Virus record (IMG/VR): IMGVR_UViG_3300005529_000002 | Coordinates: 1 to 64,000 of that record | Length of the DNA stretch: 64,000 nucleotides | DNA from: a virus | Reading direction: 5' to 3' (one strand) | Part shown: positions 23,491 to 31,067 of the stretch, in pieces | How the letters are laid out: every line of letters starts with the position of its first letter | Numbering within the stretch: position 1 is the stretch's first letter | Notes under the pieces: model-generated | What the model saw: only the letters and a program-made list of their open reading frames with translations | Told to the model about the DNA's origin: nothing | The model's database searches: none | Program-made: the position numbers and the translations under genes

Positions 23491-24314
23491 CAGAGTTTCT
23501 CCTCGTAAGCCGAATCCGGGGGGTTCTGGTATGGCTGGTGACCGGGTTTGACGGCACCGGGCGCGGCGTCTTTGCGTACCTGGACGGCGAGGTCGTTCCA
23601 TTCGCCGGTCCCCATGCGGTAGGCGGACTTGATCAGCTCCTCGATGCCGAATCCGTCAGCGAGGAGGGCGCGGGCCTGCTTGCCGACCCTGGCCCGCAGG
23701 CTTGACGGGGGCGGGGGCTGGCCGGAGCTGACCGCTCCGTCGACGTAGGAGGCGACGACGTCGCCGACGTGCTTGGCGCGTTCAGGGTCCTCGGCTTGGC
23801 CGGAGCGACGCGGCTTGTCCGCGTCCGGCGTAGCCGGAACTCCTGTCTCCTGTCTCCTGTCTCCAACCGCCCGCGCGCGAGGATCGCGCTCGTCTGCGGA
23901 ATCGTTCCGCGCTCGTTCCGCGATTGAGTGCGGAATCGTTCCGCGATTGAGTGCGGAATCGTTCCGCGACTGTTCTTCGCTCGATGACGGCGACGGCAGG
24001 ATGCTCGCCTGGGGCTTGGAGATGCGCTGATGCTTGGACCAGTTGGGGAAGTAGGCGTATTCAACGCCGTTGACCTGGTAGATCACCGTAAATCCCGTCC
24101 TGGCGATCTCGTCGCGCCACTGGCGGACGGTGCCTGGCTTGAGATCATCGGCGGGGAAGACGTCACCGGCAAGCTTCGCGACAGACGCGAACAGGCGTCC
24201 CTCGTCGTCGGCATGGGAGATCATGCCGAGTGCCAGCAGGCGAGCGTCCCTGGACAGGGAAATGAACTTCTCGTCGGTCCATATCGACGGCTTGATGCTC
24301 CGGATCCGCGCCAT
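23490..24314 (-). CDS. Phage replication initiator protein
   Basis: A 274-residue protein beginning MARIRSIKPSIWTDEKF, the signature start of actinophage and Gram-positive phage initiators, followed by a winged-helix-like part (LSRDARLLALGMISHADDEG). Residues about 116-140 are encoded by three repeats of a 15-base palindrome, candidate origin iterons. The C-terminal part (ELIKSAYRMGTGEWND) probably contacts the loader. ATG at 24314 is preferred; a GTG at 24464 would add 50 low-complexity residues. Confidence 0.85.
   Translation of the reverse strand: MARIRSIKPSIWTDEKFISLSRDARLLALGMISHADDEGRLFASVAKLAGDVFPADDLKPGTVRQWRDEIARTGFTVIYQVNGVEYAYFPNWSKHQRISKPQASILPSPSSSEEQSRNDSALNRGTIPHSIAERARNDSADERDPRARAVGDRRQETGVPATPDADKPRRSGQAEDPERAKHVGDVVASYVDGAVSSGQPPPPSSLRARVGKQARALLADGFGIEELIKSAYRMGTGEWNDLAVQVRKDAAPGAVKPGHQPYQNPPDSAYEEKL
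23896..23967. other. Candidate replication origin: iterons inside the initiator gene
   Basis: Three identical 15-base copies of GCGGAATCGTTCCGC, each an inverted repeat around TCG, at 23896-23910, 23930-23944 and 23953-23967. The last two are part of a 23-base direct repeat unit. They fall between the N- and C-terminal domains of the initiator gene, as in lambda O. Origin function is inferred. Confidence 0.55.
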
Positions 24315-24492
24315 AACGCACCCCGCCGCGCCCTTGAAACGAGCATCCGGCCGCTGCGTATTCGGCCGTGCATGCCCGCCTGCTCGCCGTTGACGCCGTT
24401 GCGGGGACGCCGGGGGACGGGCACTGGGCGCCTTCTTCCTGTGCTCGGTGCGGATGTTGTTCACGTGCTGTACCTGCTAAGTTCCGGACAGT

Positions 24493-24532
24493 CCCGGCGC
24501 GCTCATCGGCAACTGCCGATGAGCGCGCCGGG
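24493..24532 (-). terminator. Long palindrome, probable terminator
   Basis: Two perfect 19-base arms, CCCGGCGCGCTCATCGGCA and its complement (24514-24532), separated by AC. It lies 13 bases beyond the stop of the (G-X)n protein on the minus strand, in a non-coding gap before the initiator gene. No clear U-tract. Confidence 0.6.
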
Positions 24533-24545
24533 GGAAGGGCTGATG

Positions 24546-25151
24546 TCAGGCGACTTCTTCGACGATGAGGCGACGGAGTGCGCCTGCCTTGCTGCCGTCC
24601 GTCCGGGTCTCGCCGAGGAGGCCGACGACCCACCAGCGCTCGCCATCCCATTGCGACGGCACCCATGAGGCGTGGAGGGCGTGCTGGGAGCACAGCCGCA
24701 GCGGGCCGGGGACTTCCTGGATGAGGCCGGGGCGGGCTGGATCGGCCATGGTGCGTCCGCCGTTAGCGGACTGGCCGTCCGTACCGGACCGCCACCATCC
24801 CAGGGAGACGGTCTCACCGGCCTCGACGGCTGCGGCCACCAGAGGGTGCGACAGGTAGGCCGACAAGGCGCCGTCGCCGTCGCCGTAGCCGTAGCCGTAG
24901 CCGTAGCCGGAGCCGGAGCCGGAGCCGTCGCCGGAGCCGGAGCCGGAGCCGGAGCCGTAGCCGTAGCCGTAGCCGTAGCCGTAGCCGTAGCCGTCGCCGG
25001 AGCCGGAGCCGTCGCCGTCGCCGGAGCCGGAGCCGGAGCCGGAGCCGTCGCCGTCGCCGTCGCCGTAGCCGGAGCCGTCGCCGGAGCCGGAGCCGGAGCC
25101 GGAGCCGTCGCCGTCGCCGTCGCCGGTTAGGACCAGGGCCTGCCCTGCCAC
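24546..25151 (-). CDS. Protein with (Gly-X)n repeat and a DUF7666-like C-terminus
   Basis: A 201-residue protein. About residues 10-93 are some 42 dipeptides G-D, G-S or G-Y; the rest is globular (YLSHPLVAAAVEAGETVSLGW, LCSQHALHASWVPSQWDGERWWVVGLLGE, LRRLIVEEV). The C-terminal pattern is like phage proteins of the DUF7666 kind, where tandem repeats are also usual. GTG start overlaps the upstream gene by 25 bases. Function unknown. Confidence 0.6.
   Translation of the reverse strand: MAGQALVLTGDGDGDGSGSGSGSGDGSGYGDGDGDGSGSGSGSGDGDGSGSGDGYGYGYGYGYGYGSGSGSGSGDGSGSGSGYGYGYGYGDGDGALSAYLSHPLVAAAVEAGETVSLGWWRSGTDGQSANGGRTMADPARPGLIQEVPGPLRLCSQHALHASWVPSQWDGERWWVVGLLGETRTDGSKAGALRRLIVEEVA
24871..25126. 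repeat. Six-base tandem repeat (CCGTCG/CCGGAG/CCGTAG)
   Basis: About 42 consecutive hexamers coding G-D, G-S and G-Y on the minus strand, arranged in blocks. A simple-sequence array of this length should be unstable by slippage, but in-frame changes would be tolerated. Confidence 0.8.
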
Positions 25152-25417
25152 TGCTTCACCGCCTCCTCCGTCGCGTCGATGACGGAGGTCACGTCCTGCA
25201 ATGTGATCCGGGGCACGGGCCGGGTCACCTTGGATGTCCGCGACGGGCCGTCAGAGGCGAGCCCCAGCACGCCACGGACATCCGAGGACCAGTAGACGCA
25301 CATCTGCGCGTCGGCCAGCTCGACGGTCTTGCCCGCACGGTCCCCCGCGAGCAGGCCGAAGAACACCCCGCGGTGAGCAGTCGTCACCACGACCGGGGCG
25401 GCTTGATTAGCTGTCAT
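25127..25417 (-). CDS. Small protein resembling DUF6948
   Basis: A 96-residue protein: VVVTTAHRGVFFGLLAGD, AQMCVYWSSDVRGVLGLAS, then TLQDVTSVIDATEEAVKQW. This matches my memory of a small phage family listed as DUF6948, which often sits next to DUF7666-like proteins, as here. Function unknown. ATG at 25417 has a GGAAGG site upstream, and it is the first gene of a two-gene leftward unit. Confidence 0.7.
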   Translation of the reverse strand: MTANQAAPVVVTTAHRGVFFGLLAGDRAGKTVELADAQMCVYWSSDVRGVLGLASDGPSRTSKVTRPVPRITLQDVTSVIDATEEAVKQWQGRPWS

Positions 25418-25451
25418 CGATACGTTTCCCTTCCAAGGTAGCTTTCTTACT

Positions 25452-25499
25452 TCACGAACTGAGTTCATGATATCAGACCACGCACCTATCCCGTATAGT
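25452..25499. promoter_or_regulatory. Divergent promoter region with imperfect palindrome
   Basis: TCACGAACT-G-AGTTCATGA (25452-25470) is a 19-base palindrome with one mismatch. The rightward -10 TATAGT (25494-25499) lies seven bases before the GTG at 25506, indicating a leaderless mRNA. TCACGAACTG recurs at 39721-39730. Confidence 0.5.
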
Positions 25500-26117
25500 G
25501 GGTTCGTGACCGCAATGCTTGAACATGAGACACTGACTGACATGGCCATGGACGAAGAGACGCGGCAGGGCCTTGCCGAGGCGGCCGATAACGTGCTGCA
25601 CGGACCCGAACGGCTCAAGGCGTGGATTGTCAGGGCGGCCAGGGAGGGCGACAAGCCTGCGGACATCCACAAGGTGATCCATCCGGCCTACACCTACGAC
25701 TACGTTGCGGCGCTCGTGCGGACTGACCGCAAAGCCAATCCCGGCGAGTACCAGCGCGCAGCGAACCCGGGCACGCCAGAGCCGTCCGAGACCTCCCCGG
25801 ACGGCACCTGACGCCTCGCTCCGGCTCACCACGGCATCACCTCGGCCGCACGTACTGCACGTGAACCCGGCCGGGGGTACCTCGTCGCAGACTTCGCATG
25901 CAGGTGCGGTCAGGAGCACCGGCACCTGTATCCCGACAGCGTCAGCGATGCCGATGATCGAGCTGAGGGTGACGTTCCGGCCTGACTCGATCTGCCGCAC
26001 AGCCTCGCGGGAAATCCCGATCCGGCGGCCCATCTCATCAAGAGACCAGTTCCGCGCCTCGCGCTCGCGTCTTGCCCTCCGGCCGAACCAGGCGGGTACG
26101 TCCGGGCGGCCGGTCAC
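25473..26117 (-). CDS. XRE regulator with zinc site; C-terminus uncertain
   Basis: N-terminal helix-turn-helix (REARNWSLDEMGRRIGISREA, IESGRNVTLSSIIGIADAVGIQ) followed by CEVCDEVPPAGFTCSTCGRG, a two-CxxC zinc site. The frame then continues about 110 residues with little structure, fully opposite the rightward gene 25506-25811. The real protein may end soon after the zinc site with a frameshift near 25840, or the two genes overlap tail to tail. GTG start overlaps the upstream stop by four bases. Confidence 0.6.
   Translation of the reverse strand: MTGRPDVPAWFGRRARREREARNWSLDEMGRRIGISREAVRQIESGRNVTLSSIIGIADAVGIQVPVLLTAPACEVCDEVPPAGFTCSTCGRGDAVVSRSEASGAVRGGLGRLWRARVRCALVLAGIGFAVSPHERRNVVVGVGRMDHLVDVRRLVALPGRPDNPRLEPFGSVQHVIGRLGKALPRLFVHGHVSQCLMFKHCGHEPTIRDRCVV
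25506..25811 (+). CDS. Small HTH-like regulator
   Basis: A 101-residue protein: LAEAADNVLHGPERLKAWIVRAAREGDKP, then ADIHKVIHPAYTYDYVAALVRTD, which reads as a helix-turn-helix for DNA binding. It has a disordered Pro/Glu tail. Divergent from the 25417 gene and probably its regulator. The GTG at 25506 fits the predicted transcription start; ATG at 25467 and 25515 are alternatives. Its 3' part overlaps an opposing XRE gene. Confidence 0.6.
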   Translation: MTAMLEHETLTDMAMDEETRQGLAEAADNVLHGPERLKAWIVRAAREGDKPADIHKVIHPAYTYDYVAALVRTDRKANPGEYQRAANPGTPEPSETSPDGT

Positions 26118-26311
26118 GCTGTCTCTCCCCTCGCTGCGATCTCTGACGGCAGGAGCGTCTCGTCCAGCGGGTACAGCTCCATCTGGGTGAAGGACGGCAC
26201 CGGGCGGGGACGGAACAGCACGCACCCGCAGCCCGGCCGTGAGCACGGCTGCCAGCGTGCCCTGGCCATGTCATGGCGCTCCAGGGGATCGGTGCAGAGG
26301 CAGGTCGTCAC
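26114..26311 (-). CDS. Small Cys-rich protein (65 aa)
   Basis: CLCTDPLERHDMARARW and CSRPGCGCVLF suggest a zinc site. The GTG start overlaps by four bases the stop of the displaced methyltransferase tail (26308-26311), so it was originally coupled to the full methyltransferase gene. Confidence 0.6.
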   Translation of the reverse strand: MTTCLCTDPLERHDMARARWQPCSRPGCGCVLFRPRPVPSFTQMELYPLDETLLPSEIAARGETA

Positions 26312-26364
26312 AGCACCTCCGCGATCGCGCGGCCGAGCCAGTTCGCCACGTTCGCACTGACCGC
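26308..26364 (-). pseudogene. Displaced C-terminus of the C5 methyltransferase gene
   Basis: Eighteen codons plus stop read AVSANVANWLGRAIAEVL, clearly related to the tail of the methyltransferase at 26904-26960 (AVSCNVAHFLGKAIAAVL). It has no start and follows the HNH gene directly, sharing a base with its stop. It looks like the original 3' end left behind when the HNH segment inserted. Confidence 0.7.
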
Positions 26365-26870
26365 TACAGCGCCGCAAGCACCTCGTCGCGGTAGTGCTCG
26401 ACAATAAATGAGACGAGATCCTCGACGCGCTGGCCCGATGGCTGTTGGGTCATCCAGAGTTCGAGATTGTCCGGGCGGTTGTCCAGCGTCCTGCCATTTC
26501 GGTGATGAACTTGCTCCCATGGCCATAGGGCACGCCCGAGCACCTGGCTCATCACCCAGCGATGCTCTAGCATCGCTTTTCCGTTGACTAGAACCGTGCG
26601 GTATTTCGGAGTGCCTCGTGAGCGGGACGAGCAGGACCGTGAGCAGTATTTCTGCTGATGAAACCTGCCGGACGCCATGTTCGGCCCTCGGCCGAACGAC
26701 CTGCCGCAGTGCGCACAGGTTTTCTCGGTCAAGAAGGGGACTGCAGGGTCGCGACGAAAGCAAATCACCGAGCAAAATCGCTGCCGAGAAAACTGCTTTA
26801 GCGAGATCTTCGGGAGCTTCAGGAAGCTTTTCTGGCATCGCTCGCATTGCCGCATTGGCGGGGTGGTCAT
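26364..26870 (-). CDS. HNH homing-type endonuclease
   Basis: A 168-residue protein with three cysteine zinc clusters (CERCQKSF, CAHCGRSF, CSRSC) and an HNH core VHHRNGRTLDNRPDNLELW near the C-terminus. This is the layout of free-standing homing endonucleases. The surrounding DNA is visibly richer in A/T than its neighbours (for example TTTATTT before the ATG). It separates the methyltransferase gene from a leftover copy of that gene's end, a sign of recent insertion. Confidence 0.85.
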   Translation of the reverse strand: MTTPPMRQCERCQKSFLKLPKISLKQFSRQRFCSVICFRRDPAVPFLTEKTCAHCGRSFGRGPNMASGRFHQQKYCSRSCSSRSRGTPKYRTVLVNGKAMLEHRWVMSQVLGRALWPWEQVHHRNGRTLDNRPDNLELWMTQQPSGQRVEDLVSFIVEHYRDEVLAAL

Positions 26871-26903
26871 AAATAAATTCTCGCAGATGGGTCTGACATT
26901 TCA

Positions 26904-28595
26904 TCACAGCACCGCCGCAATTGCCTTGCCGAGGAAATGGGCCACATTACATGACACCGCGTTCCCCGCCTGCATCGTCTGCTCGCCCTGGTTGCCCTTG
27001 ACGATGTAGGTGTCGGGGAACCGCTGGGCGCGCAGGTGCTCGCGGGGCTTGAGCATCCGCAGGCGGCACTCGGCGACGTCGGAGTCATCCGGCTGCACCA
27101 GGGCGGCGGAGTCGTGCGTGCCGAGCGTGTGGACCGGCTCAGCGGTCGTCGTGGCCCGTGACCGCCTGCCGCGGTAGGGCACGACGAGGGCGTGGCCGTC
27201 CCGCACGGTGACGGCGCTCACCGGGTCGGCGACCGATGTCACGTTGTGCTCCGGCGAGCAGTAGCCGCCGTAGTTCTTCACCAGGAACGGCGGCACGGTC
27301 AGCGCGTGGTTGCCGCCGCTCGCCACGACCGTGGCCAGCGGCTCGCTCACGCCGCGAGCAGAGTCGTCGCGGCCCCGGAGCATCGTCAGGAACGGCTGGG
27401 TGACCAGTGCGTCGGTGTCCCGCACTACGCGGGTCCGCAGCGGCTCCCCGGTCGAGGTCGGGTCCGATGTCCGGTTGTACCCGCCGAGCGGGAGGACCAG
27501 GCCGTGGTTCGACCCGCCGGCCATGATCGCCGCCAGGGGCTCGTCATCCACCCCGAGGTTGCGCACCCGGTTCGAGCGGAGCAGGGTCAGGAACGCGCCG
27601 TCCGGCGTGGCAAGTGCTTCGCCCGGCGTTCCGGTCCTCGTCCCCATAGGAAGCTCGCCGACCGGCCATGCGCGGACGTAGCCGGACCCCGGCCGCTCAT
27701 AGGTGTTGCCGCCGACAGCAACAGTGACCGGCTGGGCGAACAGCTCCAGGCCCGCGCGGATCCGCCGGATCGTGTTCGCCGCCAGCGGCCGTTTCCGTTC
27801 GCCGATCGGCGTTCCCAGGTCCGACCAGTCGATCGCCGAAGCGGCGGGCAGCACCAGCGGCTCCGCGACGGCGTGCCCGCACGCAGTCTCCGGGCAGCAG
27901 TAGACGTACTGCCGGCCGTACTTGCCGATCTTCGGCCGCTCCGGGCGCTTCCACGACTGGAACGCGCAGACCAGCGCCTCGCACACCGGGCACCACGCCA
28001 GCGGCCTGGGTGACACGTCCGGCAGCGGTATCCCGATGCGGGTGAACACGACGTACAGCCGGTCACGCCATTGCGGGGCGTAGGGATTGCCTTCGCCGCC
28101 GATGTGCGCCGAGGAGACGGAGACGAGCTGGTAGTTGTAGCCGAGCAGCACCATGCCGGACAGCCACCAGTCCCACAGCTCCCAGTCCGCGACCTCGGTG
28201 ACGTTCTCCACGATCACCGCCTTGTAGCGGTGAACCTCGGTGGCGCGGATCACGTCGTGGAAAGTCGCGCGGGTGCGTTCCATCCCGGCGCCCGGCACGT
28301 GGCCGGCCTCTTCGAGCAGGTCGAGCTGGCCTTTCGGGCGCCGCTTCCGGCCCCCGGCCGGCGAGTTCTCCGTGCAGATCGGGCTGGCCCACAGCACGTC
28401 GGTCTTGGGGAGCCGGCGCATGTCGTAGTTCGACACGTCGGCGCACAGGTGCTCGGCGTCGCGGAAGTTCGCCGAGTGGGTCTCGATCGCCCGGTCCCAG
28501 TGATTTGCCGCGAGCTGGAGTTCCAGACCTGCCTCGGTCAGGCCGATCGACGATCCGCCAGCGCCGCAGAAGATGTCCGTGTAGGTCAGGCTCAC
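26904..28595 (-). CDS. DNA (cytosine-5) methyltransferase
   Basis: A 563-residue C5-cytosine methyltransferase. Motif I DIFCGAGGSS (7-16), motif IV SPICTENS with catalytic C74 (unusual SPIC instead of PPC), motif VI VIVENV (128-132), motif VIII QWRDRLYVVFTR, motif IX LKPREHLRAQRFP and motif X QAGNAVSCNVAHFLG. The middle has a zinc-ribbon-like insert (CPVC...CCPETACGH) and five related segments of the form EPLxT...HALV, perhaps target recognition. GTG start overlaps the upstream stop. Its last residues may have come with the HNH insertion. Confidence 0.9.
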   Translation of the reverse strand: MSLTYTDIFCGAGGSSIGLTEAGLELQLAANHWDRAIETHSANFRDAEHLCADVSNYDMRRLPKTDVLWASPICTENSPAGGRKRRPKGQLDLLEEAGHVPGAGMERTRATFHDVIRATEVHRYKAVIVENVTEVADWELWDWWLSGMVLLGYNYQLVSVSSAHIGGEGNPYAPQWRDRLYVVFTRIGIPLPDVSPRPLAWCPVCEALVCAFQSWKRPERPKIGKYGRQYVYCCPETACGHAVAEPLVLPAASAIDWSDLGTPIGERKRPLAANTIRRIRAGLELFAQPVTVAVGGNTYERPGSGYVRAWPVGELPMGTRTGTPGEALATPDGAFLTLLRSNRVRNLGVDDEPLAAIMAGGSNHGLVLPLGGYNRTSDPTSTGEPLRTRVVRDTDALVTQPFLTMLRGRDDSARGVSEPLATVVASGGNHALTVPPFLVKNYGGYCSPEHNVTSVADPVSAVTVRDGHALVVPYRGRRSRATTTAEPVHTLGTHDSAALVQPDDSDVAECRLRMLKPREHLRAQRFPDTYIVKGNQGEQTMQAGNAVSCNVAHFLGKAIAAVL

Positions 28596-29101
28596 CGAGA
28601 CGCGCCTCTGTTCATGCCAGGGCGGTAGCGCACCGGCTTGTCCGCCGCCTTCGTGTACCGGCCCCGTGCGGCCCGCTGGGCGGCGTGCAGCTTCGACAGC
28701 GCGGCTTTCCAGGCGTCTCTCCCGGCCTGGCCGGCGAGGGGCGGGGTTCCCTGGCTCCCGCTCCCCGCCGGATCATGGCCGGCTGCTGCCCGAGCGCTGA
28801 AAGCAGCAGCCGGAGCTTCTGGCTGACCGGCCCGGTCCCCGGCAGCAGCCTGACCGGAGGCTGAAAGGACGCTGCCAGGGACCGGGTCCGGCATCCCCGC
28901 TGCTGCTCTTGCCGCAACGGGCAGCCGCGTGGACGATGGGGTGACCGGCTCCGCACCGGGGGATACGGAGCCGGCCACGTGCGCACCTGCGGGGGGATCA
29001 GGTGCGCGATCAGTCCCGGCCGGGGGGGTGGCCGGGACGGCGCGGTCCGGGATAACGGGGGCAATCCCGTCCGCGCGTCCTTGGGGTGTTGCGGAGGTCA
29101 T
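28592..29101 (-). CDS. Disordered Pro/Ala-rich protein (169 aa)
   Basis: Most of the sequence is low-complexity proline, alanine and glycine. The last 45 residues look more ordered (RDAWKAALSKLHAAQRAARG, then PVRYRPGM). ATGA overlaps join it to both neighbours. Function unknown. Confidence 0.55.
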   Translation of the reverse strand: MTSATPQGRADGIAPVIPDRAVPATPPAGTDRAPDPPAGAHVAGSVSPGAEPVTPSSTRLPVAARAAAGMPDPVPGSVLSASGQAAAGDRAGQPEAPAAAFSARAAAGHDPAGSGSQGTPPLAGQAGRDAWKAALSKLHAAQRAARGRYTKAADKPVRYRPGMNRGASR

Positions 29102-29802
29102 GATGCCTTCGCCTCCCGCTGCATGTACTTGAGCCGCCGTGCAGCCCACCCGGCGCACAGGTCCGCTGGCGTGCCGTCAGCCTTGAACGGGCGGCCGTTG
29201 ACGAGGGGCGGCCGGTAGTCGCCGCCGTGGCCGGAGATCTCGGCGCCGGACGGATGCACCCACCGGATGACCCGCCGCACTCCCTGGTGGCACGCGAACA
29301 GCTCCCCGGTGATCACGATCTCGTCAAGGAACTCCCCGTCGCCCTGGTAGCTGGGGTCGCCGCTGCGCTCCGGCGAGCCGGGCCGGAACGCGCAGTCGCC
29401 GCACATCGAGCCGCGCAGCCCGAGGTCGCCCGGCTTAAGCGGCTGCTGCTCAAGGTCATAGACCGGCTGCCAGCAGGTGCACGCCTGCGGGCCGTTCATG
29501 ATCGCCCCGTAGCAGCACGCGCCTTCCCCTGCGTCAGGGAAGACCAGCGCCCTGCTCAGGCCGTGGCAGATGTCCGGCACGGCAGAGTGCTCGGGAGCAT
29601 CCGCGATGAACTGAGCCGCTTCCCGCTGCTCACTCCGCCGCCGTGCTTCGGCCCTGACTGCTGCCGCGATCTCGCGAGGGTCAGGCTCGGTGTCCCGGCC
29701 CGCATACCTGTACGGGGTGCGGTCCAGGACTGCGCGGGGATCAGGTGACCCGCTGGCTACCTGGACGGCGCGCTCGGCCAGGCGGCGGCGAGGCTCAGGC
29801 AC
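29098..29802 (-). CDS. Cys-rich hypothetical phage protein (234 aa)
   Basis: Not recognised as a named family. Contains several cysteine groups (GACCYGAIMNGPQACTCW, GSMCGDCAF, ADLCAGWAARRLKYM) and a segment VIRWVHPSGAEISGHGGDYRPP. Probably zinc-binding; the cluster DCAFRPGSPE is seen in actinophage proteins. GTG start overlaps the small membrane gene. Confidence 0.6.
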   Translation of the reverse strand: MPEPRRRLAERAVQVASGSPDPRAVLDRTPYRYAGRDTEPDPREIAAAVRAEARRRSEQREAAQFIADAPEHSAVPDICHGLSRALVFPDAGEGACCYGAIMNGPQACTCWQPVYDLEQQPLKPGDLGLRGSMCGDCAFRPGSPERSGDPSYQGDGEFLDEIVITGELFACHQGVRRVIRWVHPSGAEISGHGGDYRPPLVNGRPFKADGTPADLCAGWAARRLKYMQREAKAS

Positions 29803-29962
29803 CGGGCACCTCCTCCTCGCTGCTGTCTGAGCGCTGCTGCGCTGTCTCCTGCTCGTGCTCGCGGATCTGGTGAGCCAGCCCGCCTGACCTCCGCGACCCG
29901 TTCACGGTCAGCACGATGGCGGCTAGGGCGAGGACAGCGGCGACGGCGATGAAGGGGGTCAC
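29795..29962 (-). CDS. Small single-pass membrane protein (55 aa)
   Basis: GTG start in a GTGA overlap. One transmembrane helix (PFIAVAAVLALAAIVLTV) is followed by a charged, glutamine-rich cytosolic tail. Two more small membrane genes lie just upstream. Confidence 0.6.
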   Translation of the reverse strand: MTPFIAVAAVLALAAIVLTVNGSRRSGGLAHQIREHEQETAQQRSDSSEEEVPGA

Positions 29963-30858
29963 GACGGCACCACCTCAGCGGTGCGAGGGAACTCCCGGAC
30001 TCTCAGGTCTTCCGGCCAGGCGTCCCAGTCGCCGCCTTTGCGGCCAGCGCCCAGCTCGCGGCCGAGCACCGAACCGAGTTGCTTGCAGAAGAACGGGACC
30101 TCGTCGACGGCTGTCTGATCCCGCAGCGACTGAAGCCACTTCAGATCGCAAGGGCGCGCACCAGGACCCGACTCGCCACCCGCAATTACCCAGTCAAGCA
30201 GCGGATGCGGTGCACCCGTTCCGCCGCTTGGACCTCCGGCCCAGTCGGCCCGCAGGGTGTCAATGCCGTCGACGTTCTGGAGATCGACAGGGCCAAGCAA
30301 CGGTTCGGCTGAGACGAACCGGACAGCTGCCGGGGCGCCGAGCAGTGCCGGGATGCGGATGCCGGCCCAGTGCTGGTCTTCGGCCGAGACGCCGAGCCAG
30401 ACGTTGGGGAGCGGCCACTCGTCCAGGCTGGCGTGAGAGAACTCAGCCACGGCCTCCTCGACCATGTCGGGGAACCCTTCGGTGCCGAGAGCCCCGTGCG
30501 ACAGCAGCGAGCGCATCCGGCCGTGCCGCTTCGTCAGGACCTGGTAGGTGTGCAGCGGGGTTATCGCCATGATCGCGAAGGCTCGCGCGATGAACTCGTC
30601 CGGGACGGCTTCGTGGAACAGGTCGGTCATCGAGTTCACGAAGATCCGCCTGGGCCTGTGCCAGCGGAGGGGAAGCCTCAGCCTGTCGGGCCGGAGCCGG
30701 ACATCGAAGCCCTGCTCGAAATGGTGACCGGGGGTGCCGCGCCACCGCTCGGCGAAGGTCTTCGCGTAACAGTGATCGCATCCCGGCGAAACCTCGGTGC
30801 AGCCGGTCACGAAATTCCACGTGGCGTCGGTCCACTCGATGCTGCTCTTGTCGCTCAC
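29959..30858 (-). CDS. Phage Gp37/Gp68-like (DUF5131) protein
   Basis: A 299-residue protein beginning SIEWTDATWNFVTGC, then a CTEVSPGCDHCYA cluster (CxxxxxxCxxC), NSMTDLFHEAVP, QVLTKRH and IAGGESGPGARPC. All are marks of the phage Gp37/Gp68 family. The cysteines could hold a metal or an iron-sulfur cluster, recalling radical-SAM enzymes; the reaction is not established. GTG start has an AGGGAAG site and overlaps the upstream stop. Confidence 0.85.
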   Translation of the reverse strand: MSDKSSIEWTDATWNFVTGCTEVSPGCDHCYAKTFAERWRGTPGHHFEQGFDVRLRPDRLRLPLRWHRPRRIFVNSMTDLFHEAVPDEFIARAFAIMAITPLHTYQVLTKRHGRMRSLLSHGALGTEGFPDMVEEAVAEFSHASLDEWPLPNVWLGVSAEDQHWAGIRIPALLGAPAAVRFVSAEPLLGPVDLQNVDGIDTLRADWAGGPSGGTGAPHPLLDWVIAGGESGPGARPCDLKWLQSLRDQTAVDEVPFFCKQLGSVLGRELGAGRKGGDWDAWPEDLRVREFPRTAEVVPS

Positions 30859-31067
30859 GCGGCTTCCCTCCTCGGTGCTATCTCCTGAACCGGGGCAGCC
30901 GGTACGGTGGCGGCCGCGGCGGCGCAGCGGTGCCGCTTCGCCTTCGGGACCGTCCGGACGCTCACGGACACCGCTATCCACTCCCTGGCGACCGCGAGGC
31001 AGCCGAGCACGGCCAGCACGAACCCGGCCCCCAGCACTTCGGCCAGGATGATCTCCGGCCCGTTCAC
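30855..31067 (-). CDS. Small membrane protein (70 aa)
   Basis: One transmembrane helix (ILAEVLGAGFVLAVLGCLAV) near the N-terminus, then a basic, alanine-rich tail. GTGA overlaps on both sides. Confidence 0.6.
   Translation of the reverse strand: MNGPEIILAEVLGAGFVLAVLGCLAVAREWIAVSVSVRTVPKAKRHRCAAAAATVPAAPVQEIAPRREAA

Noticed and set aside
24315-24464. N-terminal extension of the initiator gene from a GTG at 24464
   Set aside because: The added 50 residues are low complexity, while MARIRSIKP is the typical start of this family.
24871-25126. Regular repeats that might suggest a CRISPR array
   Set aside because: The units are six bases, in frame, without spacers, and encode Gly-X dipeptides.
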